Source: Gymnorhina tibicen (lineage: Eukaryota > Chordata > Aves > Passeriformes > Artamidae). Taken from it: a stretch of 64,000 nucleotides of DNA. Shown piece after piece: positions 61,501-64,000 of this stretch. The position numbers and the translations under genes were made by a program. The notes below the pieces were generated by a model. That model did not search any database and was not told where the DNA came from. It was given only the letters and a program-made list of their open reading frames with translations. How positions within the stretch are numbered: position 1 is the stretch's first letter; each line of letters opens with the position of its first letter. The stretch lies in the NCBI GenBank assembly GCA_013399875.1, contig VXAZ01002529.1:186001-250000 (forward strand), read 5' to 3'.

Positions 61501-64000
61501 TTGGCTCCTAACCAGCCCATTCAGGGCTTTGAAGGTGCTTAAACTCACAAGAAAAATCAACAGCTATTTGCCTAACATTGTTCTTACCCACACTGCTGTA
61601 TTCTGTTTCCATGAAATTAAGCTTCTTTATTACTGTTCATGACATTCCCGCTTTTTTAGTATTTAGACAAACCTTTCAACACAAGAGTCTTAGGTGGAAA
61701 AAAGAAAGCAAAACCAACTCTTCAATTTTTAGTTCCATTTGTTCTGAGCTGGATTAGCTATAAGCACCCTTTGCCCAAATGGCATAGCACTACCTGCTTG
61801 GTTTTGCGAGAAAATAATAGTGTTTCTTGAATAGAATAGGCCACTCTGAACTTCTAGGGCTATTGCAGCGTTCCATCTCTATAGGTCTACTTTCAGCTTC
61901 TTTGACTTGTTGCTATGGAAATCCAATCTGGTCAAGTCCACTGGGACATGAGCAGGAATTGACAGGTATTTTAATACATGTCATTAAAACAGGCCCTGCA
62001 ACCACAAACCAAGTAATTTCAAGACTGTTACAATGCTTTCCATATGGGAAAGCAGATGTACAGAGAGGTGGTAGAGAAATAATCTGACCACAGAAATGCA
62101 AGCAACAGCCTGCCCTCTCTGAACATCAGTCTAGCACTCTGCATGGGACTAAAGCACTTCTTTACCCTAAAATGTCCCTGAAGCAGTGATACCAGAAAAT
62201 GAGTTTGTATTTTATCATGGACAAGGTTTTAAATAACCACTTGGCAAAGGAAAGCACCCAGAAGGCAGAGTCATTGGTCTCTGTGAGGTCTATGTGTGTG
62301 CCAGACACACACGTTACGAGAACGCTGAAGTGATTGATCCCCGTGGGGTCTCTGTGCCCCTTCAGTGCAGAGGAAGGACCAGGCTTGTGGAATGAATGGC
62401 TGTGTTACATCTCACTGCTGACAATGTGTGGCCCTGTGGTGCAGAAGTGTCCCCAGCACAGCGTCCAAGTGCTGCTCTGACAACAGGCTCACTCATTCAC
62501 TGCCGTGGTGCTCACACCCTCATCTCAACATACAAGTGTTGAGTCATTCACCCCTGCCACGCTGTGAGAAAAGGGCTGATCTCTTGCTCACGGCTGGGGC
62601 ACTGCAGCACAGTGATGTGGGCTGGGGGCAGCGCGGGGAAGACTCAGTGGCAGCTCCACTACCTTGAGTTGCCACAGCATCTTCTATGGCCTCCTGCAAA
62701 TTAGACCCAGATGTCTCAGGAAACAGAAACAAAGAGGAACCTACACGTTTTCCACATGTTTCCGGATGTTTTAAGTGGTTTTCCTAGCAATTAAAACGCT
62801 GCGGCATGATCATGGACAAAATCCAGTTCTCCAGGGCAATATTTAAATCACCCTCACCATGAGGCCATCTCTTCTCTCCTGCACCTCTTGTCCTGACCAT
62901 TGCAAGCTTTCAGAAGTGATGGTAGGTCTCACAGGATGGTGGAACCAGGCCCTTTTGGCTCAATCTTTCAAAAGGCTTCTTTACCCACTGGGTATCTCCA
63001 GCCACCAGAGCTCCTTACTTTCTTTCAGATCCAGCACTGCCTTTCCCTTCATGCCTGGCCTTTTTATAGAACAGTTCTCTAAAATAATCAGGGTTGCTAG
63101 GCCTGTGTCCCTTTCCCTAAACATCCCAACAGGGAGAGCCTTTATTGCTGAACTGTGGTAGGCTTGACCCTAGCATGGAGTGGCAGTAAAGGCACTCTTT
63201 CCAAAATCCTTCCCATGGCAGCAGTTGTAATTAGCACTACTCAACCACTATCCAACATCTGCACTAAACGAGGGAGGGACTATACCACAAAATAATAGTG
63301 CTCAGACACAACCATAGCACACAGGATGGGGGCTGAATTACAGTTCTGGTGCTGTTTCTTGGCATTTGAGTGTTCAACTGAAAATTCAACAACTCTCACA
63401 GACTTCCTGTCATAATGCATGCACTCACTGAGGTTTTAAGAACCATGTATAGGAATGTGAAGTCTTTCATCCATCAGAATGGATGCAGGAGCCCTGCCAA
63501 TGCCCATAAGCAGTGGGATTTCTAAACCCATCTTTGCTTTGAAAAAAATCAGACTATGTGCACTGCTCACCCATCATCACTATGTAATTACTGAGACAGA
63601 AAGATTTAGTCTGAGGTGATCTTGCCTAACCATGTTCTCCTGCTGCCTTTAAATGCTGCATGTTCTGCTTCATTCTTACTGCTGCTATCACAGCATCTCT
63701 GGGCTTTGGAGGAGATTAGGGTTTCATTGTGCAGGACGCTGCTCTGCCACTGAGGAGAGAGAGTCTGCCACTAAGCACTTAAGTCTAAATCGACTGGACA
63801 GATAAAGGGGTCCAGAAGGGGTGTACTGCTGTCTCCCTTCAGTAGAAGAAGAAAGAAATATAAGCACAGACATTGGAGGTCTCTAATAGAAACAGATTTG
63901 TACCCCCAGCTTTTCTTTCACCATTTTAGCAAGAGACCATGCTTTTGTTGTTTACTCTCAGTCTAGAAACAATGCTTTGGGGAACTTTTTTTGGGTGCGG
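58590..64000. other. Unique non-coding stretch to the window end, no gene seen
   Basis: No supported gene, RNA or transposon. Frames of up to 114 codons (minus, 58976-59320) overlap other open frames and have no recognised domain. A weak likeness to an old amniote repeat (ctaatatccggtccagtgtc) at about 60139-60160 is too short to call. Confidence 0.55.

Noticed and set aside
1..64000. tRNA, rRNA, snRNA, common microRNA and CRISPR signatures
   Set aside because: I looked for B-box words, common small-RNA starts and regular spacer-repeat arrays by eye and saw none; a covariance-model search would be the decisive test.

Overview
The window looks like non-coding DNA from a bird. The reasons are the fossil CR1 LINEs (the main avian retrotransposon), which carry the typical CR1 3' ends (attctatg-type octamers or their reverse complement), a low density of mobile elements, one solo retroviral LTR, and no LINE-1 or Alu-like sequence. 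I cannot name the species or the flanking gene from the sequence. I found no protein-coding exon, tRNA, rRNA or recognisable microRNA that I can support. The many open frames are short, start anywhere, and overlap on both strands as expected by chance; the one exceptionally long frame (minus strand, 18346-19200) is only the antisense of a CR1.

Layout. 1-18249 is unique sequence with short microsatellites and several AT-rich, homeodomain-site-rich stretches that look like conserved non-coding DNA (about 6600-7330 and 10030-10760). 18250-19592 is a repeat cluster: a plus-strand CR1 that has lost its middle (endonuclease codons joined to C-terminal reverse-transcriptase codons), an older minus-strand CR1 fragment, and a G-rich minisatellite. 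19593-30280 is mostly unique and holds a CpG-dense core at 23867-24061 followed by about 1.2 kb of enhancer-like sequence, which is the best regulatory candidate. 30281-30570 is a CR1 3' tail. 30571-48847 is unique, with a compact E-box/K50-homeodomain/GATA cluster near 32245, a strong RFX X-box at 42651, and a possible ancient amniote repeat at 43069. 48848-49785 is an old, diverged minus-strand CR1. 49786-64000 holds a second CpG-dense block with a CTCF-like site (54105-54297), a minus-strand CR1 3' end (55422-55785) abutting a TA/TG microsatellite, a solo LTR with target-site duplication (57394-57950), and a plus-strand CR1 3' tail (58410-58589).

How it works together: there is no pathway or operon here. 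The sensible reading is a gene desert or a large intron whose functional content, if any, is cis-regulatory: two CpG-dense blocks, one CTCF-like site, one X-box and several homeodomain-site clusters, set among dead transposons. I did not find a new biological system. The observations most worth checking are the two CpG-dense blocks, the X-box and the solo LTR.
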